NCBI RefSeq assembly: GCF_003996965.1 | Contig: NZ_QWDM01000010.1 | Span: 1 to 64,000, forward strand | Direction of reading: 5' to 3' | DNA length: 64,000 nucleotides | Source: Flavobacterium cupreum | GTDB lineage: Bacteria; Bacteroidota; Bacteroidia; Flavobacteriales; Flavobacteriaceae | Shown here: piece after piece, positions 40,658 to 50,331 of the stretch | Numbering within the stretch: the first letter of the stretch is position 1 | How the letters are laid out: every line of letters begins with the position of its first letter | The notes under the pieces: model-generated | Told to the model about the DNA's origin: nothing | Seen by the model: only the letters and a program-made list of their open reading frames with translations | Database searches by the model: none | Made by a program: the position numbers and the translations under genes

Positions 40658-42532
40658 CTAATGAAAATGATCTTCCTCTATTTCGAATTCGGCATCTTTT
40701 TCCCAAATTTCCATTTCGCAGGGTTTGCAGTTGAATTTTAGTTTGTATTCAAGCTCGCCTTGTTTTAAAACCAATGGTTCTTTTACTTTGACGCCCATTA
40801 TATCTTTTTGGTGAATCGGGCATTTTTTTAATTCGTATTTGATACAATATTTAGTTGTCATTACACGGGATTTTCCCGGATCCCATTGCAATTCGAATGC
40901 TTTTTCGATTTCGGTAACGCCGTGACGCTCGTAGAATTTACGTGCGGTTTTATTCGAAACGTTATACATGAAATCAAGTTTGGTTTCAGGATACGGATGC
41001 GAGGTTTTTACCAATTGATGTTCTTCGCGTTTGTAATTTGCTAAGCGAATTTGGGTCAGTTGATCGTAAACGGTTCTTCGCATTTCGTTGATTTTTGAAA
41101 TAGGAAGGAACCAGTTTTGAGAAAACATAATAGTAATTTCATCGGCATTATAAGGAGTAAAACCTGTTTTTGCCAATTGCGTTTTGATGTTTTCTTCGAT
41201 TGATTCACCGGTTTTAGTCTGTTCTTTTGAATGTTCTAAATTTACGATACTTACATTTCCGTCTTCATCGGTTGCAATTAATTCGAAACCAGTTTCTGTT
41301 TCTGTAAGTAATAAAGTAGTGCTTAGTTTACGAACGGCACTGTCTTCTCTCTCCACAATTTTGATGAAAGCGGCATCGTTGTTTCGGTAAATAAAAGTTC
41401 CGTCTTTTACTTCTTTTAAAACGTTTGGATAAATTTTGCCGTTTTCGGCCTTGTTTACGTAGATTCCGTCGGCTTCATTGTTTTCATTGATGAAACAAAG
41501 TCCGTCACCGTTGTTTAATAATTCCCCGTTTTCGATTTCGTAAGCGTTTCCAATAGTTCGGATTAGTTTTCCAATATATTGTCCTTTTGATTTTGGGCTT
41601 TCCCAGGAACCAATACTGTGATTTCTGTCGTTTACAAAATAGTCGGTGTAACCACGGTTGAAAGTTCTGCTTAAAGAAGAATCGAAAGTATAGGTACATT
41701 TTCCGGAAGAAGCTTTGGTATATTTATCGCTTCCTGCTCCTTCTAAATAGCTGTCTAGTTTTTGACGTAAAAAGGATACGTTATTTTTAACGTAAACTAC
41801 ATCTTTAAGTCTTCCTTCGATTTTGAAAGAAACAATTCCGGCTTCAACAAGATTCGGAATCTGATCTGAAATGTCTAAATCTTTGATGGAAAGTAAATGA
41901 CTGTTTTTGATCAAAGTTTCTCCGTTTCCGTCAATTAGGTTGTAAGGTAGACGGCAGTTTTGAGCGCAGGAACCACGATTGGCACTTCGCTCTCCGTTGG
42001 CGACACTCATATAGCAGTTTCCGCTGAAGGATACGCATAAAGCTCCCGTTACAAAAAACTCTAACTCAACATCAGCATGATCGTATATTTCTTTGATTTG
42101 ATGCAAATTTAATTCACGCGCTAACACCACACGTTTGATTCCGGCATCTTTTAGGAATTTGATTTTGTCGGCGTCACGATTATTGGCCTGTGTACTGGCG
42201 TGAAGTACGATAGGAGGCAGTTCCATTTCCATAATCGCCATATCCTGGATGATCAGGGCGTCAACACCAATATCATATAATTCATAGATCATTTTGCGAC
42301 ACGTTTCGAGTTCGTTGTCGTACAAAATAGTATTCATTACTACAAAAACCTGAGCATTAAATAGGTGTGCATATTGTACCAAAGCGGCAACATCTTCAAT
42401 AGAATTGTTGGCATTTGATCGTGCTCCAAATTGAGGCGCACCAATGTAAACAGCATCTGCGCCACTATTTATAGCTGCCATTCCTCCAATTAAATCTTTA
42501 GCAGGAGCTAATATTTCTATCTTCTTCTTCAT
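40658..42532 (-). CDS. Peptidase U32 family protein (RNA hydroxylation type)
   Basis: A 624-residue U32 protein. I start at the ATG at 42532 (MKKKIEILAPAKDL), where family similarity begins; a GTG at 42562 would add ten residues. U32 proteins such as TrhP and RlhA in E. coli hydroxylate tRNA or 23S rRNA rather than act as peptidases. The TIM-barrel start ILAPAKDLIGGMAAINSGADAVYIG is standard. The cysteine block GNCYMS...RGSCAQNC (about 176-198), plus C-terminal CPIH and CKPC cysteines, fits an iron-sulfur site. RNA target is not assignable by eye. Confidence 0.9.
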   Translation of the reverse strand: MKKKIEILAPAKDLIGGMAAINSGADAVYIGAPQFGARSNANNSIEDVAALVQYAHLFNAQVFVVMNTILYDNELETCRKMIYELYDIGVDALIIQDMAIMEMELPPIVLHASTQANNRDADKIKFLKDAGIKRVVLARELNLHQIKEIYDHADVELEFFVTGALCVSFSGNCYMSVANGERSANRGSCAQNCRLPYNLIDGNGETLIKNSHLLSIKDLDISDQIPNLVEAGIVSFKIEGRLKDVVYVKNNVSFLRQKLDSYLEGAGSDKYTKASSGKCTYTFDSSLSRTFNRGYTDYFVNDRNHSIGSWESPKSKGQYIGKLIRTIGNAYEIENGELLNNGDGLCFINENNEADGIYVNKAENGKIYPNVLKEVKDGTFIYRNNDAAFIKIVEREDSAVRKLSTTLLLTETETGFELIATDEDGNVSIVNLEHSKEQTKTGESIEENIKTQLAKTGFTPYNADEITIMFSQNWFLPISKINEMRRTVYDQLTQIRLANYKREEHQLVKTSHPYPETKLDFMYNVSNKTARKFYERHGVTEIEKAFELQWDPGKSRVMTTKYCIKYELKKCPIHQKDIMGVKVKEPLVLKQGELEYKLKFNCKPCEMEIWEKDAEFEIEEDHFH

Positions 42533-42683
42533 TTCTAAAACTTTAGGCTTTGTGGTATTCACGGAAAAAAGTTTGCAAAGTTCTTATAAATAATTCGAGT
42601 TTGCTAATGCTGAAGTGACTTTTTTTGAAATAGTTAACTAATATGGAATGATGATATTTAAGAATGATAATTTTAGCCGCAGT

Positions 42684-42775
42684 TTTCAGTTTTCAGTCAC
42701 AGTTTTCAGTCTCTGAACACTGAGATTATAAACTATGACTGAACACTGTGACTGAACAGTGAGACTGATAACCAT
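42684..42775. repeat. Cluster of CAGT/ACTG palindromic repeat units
   Basis: CAGTTTTCAGT and AGTCACAGTTTTCAGT face GACTGAACACTGTGACTGAAC in inverted orientation. Single copies of the same unit (ACTGYGACTGAAAAC) are near 27615, 29940 and 36265. It accounts for the gap 42533-42844. Confidence 0.7.
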
Positions 42776-42844
42776 TCACTATGCAGAGAATGCAAACTGA
42801 AAATTACTTTTAAAATCCAGTTTCTCTTTGCGTAATTCGAAGTT

Positions 42845-43405
42845 TTAGTCTAAGGGAAAAGTATATCCTAAAGCAAATACCCCGGATGATTGTTTAGCGG
42901 CAGGGTGAAAGTATCCCGAAATAGCAATTTCAAAATTATTTCTTCGGCCAATGGCTAATCCAATACTAAAAGGAATATGTAATAAGAGGTCGCTTTTATT
43001 AAAATTAACGGCAGGTGTAATGGTTTCGAATTTACCTATTGACGTACCGATACCTCCTTCAATAAATGGTGCTACCCAGGGAATTGGCGCACACAAACGA
43101 ATTTTCCCTCCAAGTAAAAAGGCATTAGTGGTTACTTTATATTGCGGTTGATTTTGTAAATTTTGATTTTTATCAACGGATGTAAACAGGGCTCCTGCGT
43201 AAGGGCGTATGCTAACCCATGATTTTACTCCAATGATATATTCTCCCTGAAAATACAGGCCGCCTCCTATAACATCTAATTCGTCCTGACTGCCGTAATT
43301 TTCAAGGTAATAAGAACTGCTTGATGCAAAACCTATTGAAGCTTTTATGGCATTACCCGTTGCCTGGGCTTTTGCTTGGTTAGGAAATAGAATTATAAGA
43401 AGCAT
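42845..43405 (-). CDS. Outer-membrane beta-barrel-like protein (start uncertain)
   Basis: A 186-residue reading frame with alternating hydrophobic strands and glycine turns (AFLLGGKIRLCAPIPWVAPFIEGGIG, FSIGLAIGRRNNFEIAISGYF, FALGYTFPL ending in Asp), typical of a small outer-membrane barrel. The N-terminus is odd: from the ATG at 43405 the signal peptide is only about 13 residues (MLLIILFPNQAKA). A second ATG at 43437 in another frame encodes MALTYAVFLFACFL, which would complete a normal signal peptide after a one-base shift. I suspect a frameshift or an unusual start. Ligand unknown. Confidence 0.65.
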   Translation of the reverse strand: MLLIILFPNQAKAQATGNAIKASIGFASSSSYYLENYGSQDELDVIGGGLYFQGEYIIGVKSWVSIRPYAGALFTSVDKNQNLQNQPQYKVTTNAFLLGGKIRLCAPIPWVAPFIEGGIGTSIGKFETITPAVNFNKSDLLLHIPFSIGLAIGRRNNFEIAISGYFHPAAKQSSGVFALGYTFPLD

Positions 43406-43505
43406 GCAAATAAAAATACTGCGTAAGTTAATGCCATAAAATTTAGTTTTTTTTAGAAATTGGTTGCGACGAAAGTAAGATTTATTTTTCAGTTTCAGCC
43501 AAAAA

Positions 43506-43543
43506 CAAAAAAACTACCCAGTTTAATAACCGGATAGTTTTCC
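43506..43543 (-). terminator. Terminator of the DUF2383 gene
   Basis: On the minus strand AAAACTATCCGG pairs imperfectly with CTGGGTAGTTTT, followed by a T-run. Confidence 0.65.
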
Positions 43544-43566
43544 TTCTCAAAAAAAAGTGCCATTTA

Positions 43567-44025
43567 TTATGACAATCTCTTCGCTTTAATTTTTGTCAAA
43601 GTATTCTCGATATTGTTTAATTGTTTTGAAACAATAGCAACCTGACTTGCTCCAAGTTCATTTTTCTCCAAAGCTGATTTGTATTTTTCAATAGCGGCTT
43701 CTTCACCGGTTACACAAGCATTGATGATCGCTTCTGTATCACCACTTGTGAAGGATGACTTAATATCAATCCAGGCACGGTGTATAGCTCCTAACGGACC
43801 TCCGCCTGCTGTGTCAGTTGATTTTCCGAGTTTGTTGATTTCGTCCTGAATTTCTACAATAAACAGGGCACGTTCGCGGGCGTACTCTAAGAAATCAGTT
43901 TTGATTGCCGGGCTGTCTACATGTTCTGCAGCATTTGTATATCCTAGTTTTCCATCTTCAAGAATTGAAATTAATCCTTCTAATGTATGAACTGCTTCTT
44001 TTGTGGTTTCATCTGTATGTATCAT
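43567..44025 (-). CDS. PA2169-family four-helix-bundle protein (DUF2383)
   Basis: A 152-residue protein. I start at the ATG at 44025 (MIHTDETTKEAVHTLEGLISILED). A longer frame uses a TTG that is part of a promoter-like box (CAACTTTG), so it cannot be translated from that transcript. The sequence is almost all helix, with the rubrerythrin-like arrangement of this family (GYTNAAEHV, FLEYARERALFIVEIQDEI, CVTGEEAAIEKYKSAL). Such proteins are often stress-induced and their chemistry is unknown. A terminator follows. Confidence 0.82.
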   Translation of the reverse strand: MIHTDETTKEAVHTLEGLISILEDGKLGYTNAAEHVDSPAIKTDFLEYARERALFIVEIQDEINKLGKSTDTAGGGPLGAIHRAWIDIKSSFTSGDTEAIINACVTGEEAAIEKYKSALEKNELGASQVAIVSKQLNNIENTLTKIKAKRLS

Positions 44026-44251
44026 AACTTTTAATTTTTTAATTAATGTATAATACAAAGTTGGGATTTTACCAGGTGATATGTCTTACAGAATTTTACC
44101 TGTTGTTTATAATATTGTAGAATGGGAATTTTGAAAGTGAGCATTTTTGAAATAAAATTTCATCTGTCAAATGATGTGGGTTAGGGCCTTTTATGAAGAG
44201 AAACGAAATAAAAGATATAGCGGATAGCCCGGCCGAAGGCAACCCCCATAA

Positions 44252-44282
44252 AAAAAGCCTTAGAAAATCCTAAGGCTTTTGA
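44252..44282 (-). terminator. Terminator of the aminotransferase gene
   Basis: AAAAGCCTTAG-aaaat-CCTAAGGCTTTT, an 11-bp stem with T-run on the minus strand. Confidence 0.9.
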
Positions 44283-44302
44283 TATATAAATAGAAGTTTG
44301 AA

Positions 44303-45490
44303 TTACGCCAAAGCTTCTTTGATTCTTTTTAATGCTTCTTTTAAGATATCGTCACTTGTAGCGTAAGAGAAACGAATACAATCCGGATTTCCGAAAGCGT
44401 CTCCTGTTACTGTTGCTACGTTGGCTTCTGCCAAAAGGTACATTGAAACGTCGTTTGCATTTTTAATTTCAGTACCTCTTAATGTTTTTCCAAAGAAAGA
44501 AGAAACGTCAGGGAAAACGTAAAAAGCACCTTCGGGAACGTTGATTTTTACACCTGGAATTTCTTTTAAAAGTCCAACAACTAAATCCCTACGCGTGTGA
44601 AAAGCCTGAACCATGTGGTTTAATACACTTGGATCAGCATCTACAGCCGTAATGGTAGCGCGTTGTGCCACAGAGTTTGCACCAGAGGTTACTTGTCCCT
44701 GAATTTTGGTACACGCTTTTGCGATAAATTCCGGAGCTCCGATGTAACCAATTCTGTATCCTGTCATGGCGAATGCTTTTGCAACTCCGTTTACAGTGAT
44801 GGTTCTTTCTAACATTCCGGGGATTGAACCGATGCTGCAGAAAGTTCCTGAGAAATTGATGTGCTCGTAGATTTCGTCAGCCACTACGTATATGTTTGGA
44901 TGTTTTTCTAAAACTTTTGCCAGCGCTGTTAACTCTTCTCTGCTGTAAACAGATCCGGATGGGTTACAAGGCGAACTGAACCACATCATTTTTGTTTTTG
45001 GTGTGATGGCAGCTTCCAGTTGTTCCGGAGTAATTTTGAAATCAGTATCTACAGACGTTGGAACTTCAACAGGAACTCCGCCGGAAAGTTTTACAATTTC
45101 GAAGTAAGAAACCCAGTAAGGTGCCGGTAAAATAACCTCGTCACCATCATTAAGCATTACTTGTGCAATGTTGTATAAAGATTGTTTTGCTCCTGTAGAA
45201 ACTACGATTTGGCTTGGTTTGTATTCTAAATTATTATCTCTTTTGAATTTTCTGCAAATGGCTTCTCTTAATTCTAAATAACCTTCTACCGGTGAATAGG
45301 TACTGTAATTTTCATCTACTGCTTTTTTAACAGCTTCTTTAATGAAGTCAGGAGTATTAAAATCTGGTTCGCCTAAACTTAAACTGATGATGTCTTTTCC
45401 CTGTGCTTTTAATTCGCGTGCTAAAGCAGCCATTGCTAAGGTTTGCGAAGTCGCTAAGTTGTTGATTCTGTCCGAAAGAATATGATTCAT
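44303..45490 (-). CDS. Class I PLP-dependent aminotransferase (aspartate type)
   Basis: A 395-residue aminotransferase of fold type I, most like bacterial aspartate aminotransferases of subgroup I-gamma. It has SLGEPDFNTPDFIKEA near residue 37, YSPVEGYLELREAI, the CNPSGSVYS segment (position of the substrate-binding asparagine) and YVVADEIYEHI. The PLP lysine is in NGVAKAFAMTGYRIGY. The C-terminal arginine lies in CIRFSYATSDD. It transfers an amino group between aspartate (or similar) and 2-oxoglutarate in the cytoplasm. Exact substrate range is not readable. Confidence 0.92.
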   Translation of the reverse strand: MNHILSDRINNLATSQTLAMAALARELKAQGKDIISLSLGEPDFNTPDFIKEAVKKAVDENYSTYSPVEGYLELREAICRKFKRDNNLEYKPSQIVVSTGAKQSLYNIAQVMLNDGDEVILPAPYWVSYFEIVKLSGGVPVEVPTSVDTDFKITPEQLEAAITPKTKMMWFSSPCNPSGSVYSREELTALAKVLEKHPNIYVVADEIYEHINFSGTFCSIGSIPGMLERTITVNGVAKAFAMTGYRIGYIGAPEFIAKACTKIQGQVTSGANSVAQRATITAVDADPSVLNHMVQAFHTRRDLVVGLLKEIPGVKINVPEGAFYVFPDVSSFFGKTLRGTEIKNANDVSMYLLAEANVATVTGDAFGNPDCIRFSYATSDDILKEALKRIKEALA

Positions 45491-45563
45491 TATAAAATTT
45501 TTGAATGTCCTTAATTTTCTGCGCTAACTAAGGAAGGTTAATTATTAATAGATTTTTTTTAGT

Positions 45564-46661
45564 TTATACGGATAATTCGGGTTTCATTCCAAGATCTTTC
45601 AAATGCTTGTAATGGGCAAGAACAGCGCCTCTCATGGTTTTGAATTCATAATAAGGTAAGTTGCATTCTTTGGCAGTCTCCTTTACAATTTCAGCAATTT
45701 TACTGTAGTGGATATGACTGATATGTGGAAAAATATGGTGTTCGATCTGATGATTTAAACCTCCGGTAAACCAATTGACAATTCTGTTTTTAGGAGCAAA
45801 ATTGGCAGTAGTATACAATTGGTGGATCGCCCAGGTGTTTTCCATTTCTCCTTCTTCATTCGGAATCGGATTTGAGGTTTCTTCGACTACGTGTGCCAGC
45901 TGAAATACAATACTTAAAATTAATCCTGCAGTATAATGCATAACGAAAAATCCAATAACCACTTTCCACCATGTTACACCTAAAATCATTGGCAACGCCA
46001 TCCAGATTAGAACGTATATTATTTTAGTGATTACCAGAACAGTCCATAATTTAGCAGGACTCTGAGGTGTTCCATAAGAAAGTTTTCTTTTCAGATAGTT
46101 TTTCATTTGCTTGAAATCGGTTGTTAAGGCCCAATTAAAAGTCAATAATCCGTATAAGAAAAAAGAATAGTAATGTTGAAATTTGTGAAAACGGTGCCAT
46201 TCTGCATTTTTTGTAAAGCGAATAATTCTTCCGGCGTCAAGATCTTCATCATGACCGTGAATATTAGTATAGGTATGGTGAAGCACATTATGCTGTACCT
46301 GCCAGTTGTGTACGTTTCCGGCTAAAATATAAATGCTTCCTCCCATAATTTTATTAATCCAGGATTTAGAAGAGTACGATCCGTGATTTCCGTCGTGCAT
46401 CACATTCATTCCAATTCCGGCCATTCCAACTCCCATTACAATGTTTAATAACAATTGTGCCCAAAAAGGCATGTCAAGTGTTAGGATCAAAAAGTAAGGT
46501 GTAAGGAAAATGGCAAAAAGAATAATGGCTTTTAGATGCAGCTTCCAGTTTCCCGTTTTCTGAATGTTATTCTCCTTGAAGTAATTGTTTACTCGGGAGT
46601 TAAGTGTTCTGAAGAACTTCAGATTGTCTTGCTTAGCAAATGTTGGCGCAGTGTTATTCAT
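45564..46661 (-). CDS. Fatty acid desaturase (membrane di-iron)
   Basis: A 365-residue membrane desaturase that inserts double bonds into fatty acyl chains. The three histidine boxes are visible: HDGNHGSYS (first), QHNVLHHTYTN (second) and LNHQIEHHIFP (third), and they hold the di-iron centre. Four or more membrane segments (LHLKAIILFAIFLTPYFLILTL, LLLNIVMGVGMAGIGMNV, WTVLVITKIIYVLIWMALPMILGV) surround them. The form with QIEHH resembles front-end/linoleoyl-type desaturases; positional specificity is unknown. TACCTTTG on the minus strand at 46681-46688 is the likely -7 box. It is divergent from rsmG. Confidence 0.92.
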   Translation of the reverse strand: MNNTAPTFAKQDNLKFFRTLNSRVNNYFKENNIQKTGNWKLHLKAIILFAIFLTPYFLILTLDMPFWAQLLLNIVMGVGMAGIGMNVMHDGNHGSYSSKSWINKIMGGSIYILAGNVHNWQVQHNVLHHTYTNIHGHDEDLDAGRIIRFTKNAEWHRFHKFQHYYSFFLYGLLTFNWALTTDFKQMKNYLKRKLSYGTPQSPAKLWTVLVITKIIYVLIWMALPMILGVTWWKVVIGFFVMHYTAGLILSIVFQLAHVVEETSNPIPNEEGEMENTWAIHQLYTTANFAPKNRIVNWFTGGLNHQIEHHIFPHISHIHYSKIAEIVKETAKECNLPYYEFKTMRGAVLAHYKHLKDLGMKPELSV

Positions 46662-46768
46662 AATTATTTTAAATAGTTCTCAAAGGTAATTATTATAAAT
46701 TTTCAATTTGCAAAATTGAGTTAAATATTTCAATCGTAAAGTATTACTTTTGTTAAAAAAATAGAGCA

Positions 46769-47398
46769 ATGGATGAGATTCTGAAATATTTTCCTGATTT
46801 GACCGACATTCAAATCGAACAATTTCAAAAACTAGACTTTTTATACCACGACTGGAATGAAAAAATCAATGTTATTTCACGTAAAGATATTGATGCCTTA
46901 TATACAAAACATATCCTGCATTCCCTTGGAATTGCAAAAATCATGAAATTTGAACCGGGAGCAACTGTTCTGGATGTGGGAACCGGTGGAGGATTTCCCG
47001 GTATTCCGCTGGCGATTCTTTTTCCGGAAACCCGTTTTTACCTAATTGATGTCATTGCTAAAAAAATAAAAGTCGTTCAGGGTGTTGTTGATGCCCTGGA
47101 ATTAAAAAATGTAAAGGCAGAACAAAAACGTGCCGAACTGGTAAAAGGTGATTTTGATTTTATTGTAAGCCGCGCCGTAACCAATATGCCGGATTTTGTT
47201 TCGTGGATTAAAGACAAAATCAGGAAACAACACAAACACACGTTGAAAAACGGAATTCTATATCTTAAAGGTGGAGATCTGACAGAAGAACTCAAAGATT
47301 TTCCAAAAGCAACACTTTATGATTTGTCTGCTATTTTTGAAGACGAGTTTTTCGAAACCAAAAAAGTAGTGCATTTGCCTTTGAAGTTTCAGGCTTAA
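46769..47398 (+). CDS. rsmG: 16S rRNA (guanine-527-N7)-methyltransferase
   Basis: A 209-residue SAM-dependent methyltransferase that modifies G527 of 16S rRNA. The family blocks are KINVISRKDIDALYTKHILHSL near residue 32, the SAM loop VLDVGTGGGFPGIPLAI near 70 and FDFIVSRAVTNMPDFVSW near 128. It is cytoplasmic. TACTTTTG at 46745-46752 is a -7 box, giving a short leader of about 10-15 nt. A perfect palindromic terminator follows. Confidence 0.96.
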   Translation: MDEILKYFPDLTDIQIEQFQKLDFLYHDWNEKINVISRKDIDALYTKHILHSLGIAKIMKFEPGATVLDVGTGGGFPGIPLAILFPETRFYLIDVIAKKIKVVQGVVDALELKNVKAEQKRAELVKGDFDFIVSRAVTNMPDFVSWIKDKIRKQHKHTLKNGILYLKGGDLTEELKDFPKATLYDLSAIFEDEFFETKKVVHLPLKFQA

Positions 47399-47440
47399 AA
47401 AGTTCAGGTCTCAAAGTTCCACGCTGAAGTTTGGATAAAA

Positions 47441-47472
47441 AAACCGAATCTAAATTTAGATTCGGTTTTTTT
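47441..47472 (+). terminator. Terminator of rsmG
   Basis: A perfect 28-bp palindrome (AACCGAATCTAAA / TTTAGATTCGGTT) is followed by seven T. Confidence 0.9.
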
Positions 47473-47526
47473 ATTGTAGATTTTTACTCTCAGAGAATAT
47501 TCCGCATTAAATTTTTAGTGTATAAT

Positions 47527-48270
47527 TTACCCATTTACAAATTTTTTCTTGTTGTTGCAAAATGAATTTATTTCGTAATCAATATGTAGGATAAAATCAT
47601 TTAATGCCAATTTCGCTGCTTCATTAGAATATGTAAAAGTGGATTGGAAGAAAAATTCACGGCAAACCACAGGCTCAGCAGACGAGTCGTAAACGGCATC
47701 TTCAGAAAATTCGATTTGCACATTTTGATTGGGAAATTGATTGGCGAGTTTAGAAAGTGTACTTTCCAGCCATTTGTCAAATTTCTTTTTCTTAGGTGTT
47801 ATATGTCGCACTAAGAGTACTAAGCCAACCAATTCGCTCTGAAGCATAGAGGATCCTTTTTTGTATAACACGTCAATCATTCTGACATTCATAAGTGCAA
47901 CCCACATTGGACCGTTTATAAATCCGGAAATAGGAATATCGAGTTCGGGATCAAAAAGTAAGGGCTTGCTGTCTTCATGATTTTCAACAGAATACCATAG
48001 TGTTTCAATACGCTGGTATAAGTCATCAGACATGGTTGTGTATTCTTTAAAACGCCAGTAGATCCATTCCAGTAATGATGCCGTCAACCCTATTGCAGCT
48101 TTATGGCCAATCTTATTTAGTGTAGAGTCAAGTCCGTCATTTCCCTCTGACGGATCCAATAATCCGGACATGATTTTTTCATTCCATTTGTAATCAATAA
48201 TGTGATTAATACACTTTGATTTTTGAATTACTTTGGGTGCTTTTTTTAAATTTCTCATAGTCATACTCAT
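47527..48270 (-). CDS. Hypothetical cytoplasmic protein
   Basis: A 247-residue protein that I do not recognise. It has no signal peptide or membrane segments. It appears helical, with a central hydrophobic stretch (ELVGLVLLVRHITP, about 145-158) and a lysine patch (KKKKFDKW). The later part, REFFFQSTFTYSNEAAKLALNDFILHIDYEINSF, could bind a partner. TAATTTTG on the minus strand at 48344-48351 is a plausible -7 box giving a leader of about 70 nt. No neighbours give a functional clue. Confidence 0.7.
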   Translation of the reverse strand: MSMTMRNLKKAPKVIQKSKCINHIIDYKWNEKIMSGLLDPSEGNDGLDSTLNKIGHKAAIGLTASLLEWIYWRFKEYTTMSDDLYQRIETLWYSVENHEDSKPLLFDPELDIPISGFINGPMWVALMNVRMIDVLYKKGSSMLQSELVGLVLLVRHITPKKKKFDKWLESTLSKLANQFPNQNVQIEFSEDAVYDSSAEPVVCREFFFQSTFTYSNEAAKLALNDFILHIDYEINSFCNNKKKFVNG

Positions 48271-48495
48271 TTTTTATTAAAATTAATTTCGGTTTATAAA
48301 CATGGTATAAAGTATATACAATTGTTTCGTTTACAATTAATAGCAAAATTATCTTTAGTAATCTTTTGAATATGTCCGTAAAAGTTTTTAAAATAATAAA
48401 ATAAGGTTTTTTTTCAATTATAAGTGACTAATAATTATTAAAATAAGAAAAAGATTACATGAATATTGAGCGTGCACACAAAAAGTAGTTTAAAT

Positions 48496-48532
48496 AAAAA
48501 ACCCGTAAGCTAATTTCAGCTTACGGGTTTTT
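48496..48532 (-). terminator. Terminator of pruA
   Basis: AACCCGTAAGCT-aatttc-AGCTTACGGGTT, a 12-bp stem with T-run on the minus strand. Confidence 0.9.
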
Positions 48533-48552
48533 AGTTATTTATATTTTAGCTA

Positions 48553-50178
48553 TTATCCTAAAAACGGATATCTGTAATCTTCCGGAGTTACAAAAGTTTC
48601 TTTTATAGTTCTTGGAGAAGCCCAACGCAATAAGTTCAATGCAGAACCTGCTTTGTCGTTAGTTCCGGAAGCTCTTGCTCCGCCAAAAGGCTGCATTCCT
48701 ACCACAGCTCCTGTTGGCTTATCATTGATGTAGAAATTACCGGCAGCATTTTGCAATTTCGTAGTTGCCACTTCAATAGCATAACGATCCTGGCTAAACA
48801 CGGCTCCTGTCAGGGCATACTCAGAAGTAGTATCAACCAGTTCTAAAGTTTCTTCCCATTTCGCATCTTCGTATACATAAATAGTAATTACGGGTCCGAA
48901 TAATTCGGTTTCCATTGTAGTATATTTAGGATTTGTAGTTACAATAACGGTTGGCTCAATAAAGTAACCTACCGATTTATCGTAATTTCCTCCCACGATG
49001 ATTTCAGCATCAGCATCTTTTTTAGCCTGATCAATATAACTGGCCAATTTATCAAAAGAACCTTCGTGAATCACTGCCGTAATGAAGTTTTCGAAATCTT
49101 CCGGAGAACCCATTTTAAAAGATTTTACATCGGCAATTAGTTGTTCTTTAACAGCTGGCCATAAACTTTGCGGAATATAAGCTCTTGAAGCTGCAGAACA
49201 TTTTTGACCCTGATATTCGAATGCACCACGGGTAATTCCGGTAGAAACTTGTTTAGCATTAGCGCTTGGGTGTGCAATGATAAAATCTTTACCGCCAGTT
49301 TCCCCAACAATTCTTGGGTATGTTTTGTAGTGGTGAATGTTTGCGCCAATTTTAGCCCAGATATCTTTAAATACATGCGTAGAACCTGTAAAGTGAATTC
49401 CTGCAAAATCACGACTTGCCAGAACAGTGTCAGTAATCATTAAAGCATCACCAAAAACAACGTTGATAACGCCATCAGGAACGCCGGCTTCTTTAAAAAC
49501 TTCGATGATGATTTTTGTAGAAAACACCTGACTGTCACTTGGTTTCCAGATTACCACGTTACCCATCATAGCCGCACTGGCCGGAAGGTTTGCAGCAATT
49601 GCCGTAAAGTTAAAAGGAGTAATGGCGTAAACAAAACCTTCAAGAGGTCTGTATTCTAAACGATTCCAAACAGATGAATCCGACTTTGGCTGATCGTTGT
49701 AAATTTGTGTCATGAATTCTACGTTGTAACGTAAAAAGTCGATCAATTCGCAAGAAGCATCAATTTCTGCCTGATGAATATTTTTAGACTGACCGATCAT
49801 AGTTGCAGCATTAATGCGGGCTCTGTAAGGACCTGCAATAAGTTCTGCTGCTTTTAAGAAAATAGCCGCACGTTGTTCCCACGCCATGTCTGCCCAGGCT
49901 TTTTTAGATTCAAGTGCATTGGCAATAGCTTTTTCGATATGTTGTTTTTCAGCGAGGTGATACGTTCCTACGATATGTTTGTGATCGTGGGGCGCTGAGA
50001 TTTTTTTAGTATTTCCAGTTTTGATTTCTTCACTTCCAATATATAAAGGAACATCAATTTTAGCGTTCCACATTGTAGTATAAGCGGCCTGAACAGCTGC
50101 TTTTTCTGGTGAATTGGGTGCGTATCCTTTTACTGGCTCGTTTACCGCTTTTGGTACATGAAAGAATCCTTTTAGCAT
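48553..50178 (-). CDS. pruA: L-glutamate gamma-semialdehyde dehydrogenase
   Basis: A 541-residue aldehyde dehydrogenase that oxidises glutamate semialdehyde to glutamate in proline breakdown. I start at the ATG at 50178 (MLKGFFHVPKAVNEPVKGYAP); a TTG nine codons earlier is unlikely. The glutamate base is in VGETGGKDF and the nucleophile cysteine in QGQKCSAASRAY, with the FTGSTHVF Rossmann segment between them. It is a free-standing PruA with no PutA proline dehydrogenase domain. TACTTTTG on the minus strand at 50253-50260 is the likely -7 box. Confidence 0.95.
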   Translation of the reverse strand: MLKGFFHVPKAVNEPVKGYAPNSPEKAAVQAAYTTMWNAKIDVPLYIGSEEIKTGNTKKISAPHDHKHIVGTYHLAEKQHIEKAIANALESKKAWADMAWEQRAAIFLKAAELIAGPYRARINAATMIGQSKNIHQAEIDASCELIDFLRYNVEFMTQIYNDQPKSDSSVWNRLEYRPLEGFVYAITPFNFTAIAANLPASAAMMGNVVIWKPSDSQVFSTKIIIEVFKEAGVPDGVINVVFGDALMITDTVLASRDFAGIHFTGSTHVFKDIWAKIGANIHHYKTYPRIVGETGGKDFIIAHPSANAKQVSTGITRGAFEYQGQKCSAASRAYIPQSLWPAVKEQLIADVKSFKMGSPEDFENFITAVIHEGSFDKLASYIDQAKKDADAEIIVGGNYDKSVGYFIEPTVIVTTNPKYTTMETELFGPVITIYVYEDAKWEETLELVDTTSEYALTGAVFSQDRYAIEVATTKLQNAAGNFYINDKPTGAVVGMQPFGGARASGTNDKAGSALNLLRWASPRTIKETFVTPEDYRYPFLG

Positions 50179-50331
50179 GTTATTTAAAATTAGATAATTA
50201 GACAATTTAACGGTTAGAAGATTTGATTTGTTACGAATAATCTAACGCTGCACAAAAGTACAAAGGATAAATTAATAATTTGATAGTTTTGTGAATAAGA
50301 TAACTATAAGAATATAGTTTTTAAATAAGAT

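Noticed and set aside
44026..44058. N-terminal extension of the DUF2383 protein from a TTG
   Set aside because: The TTG is part of a promoter-like CAACTTTG box, so it would lie upstream of the transcript start.
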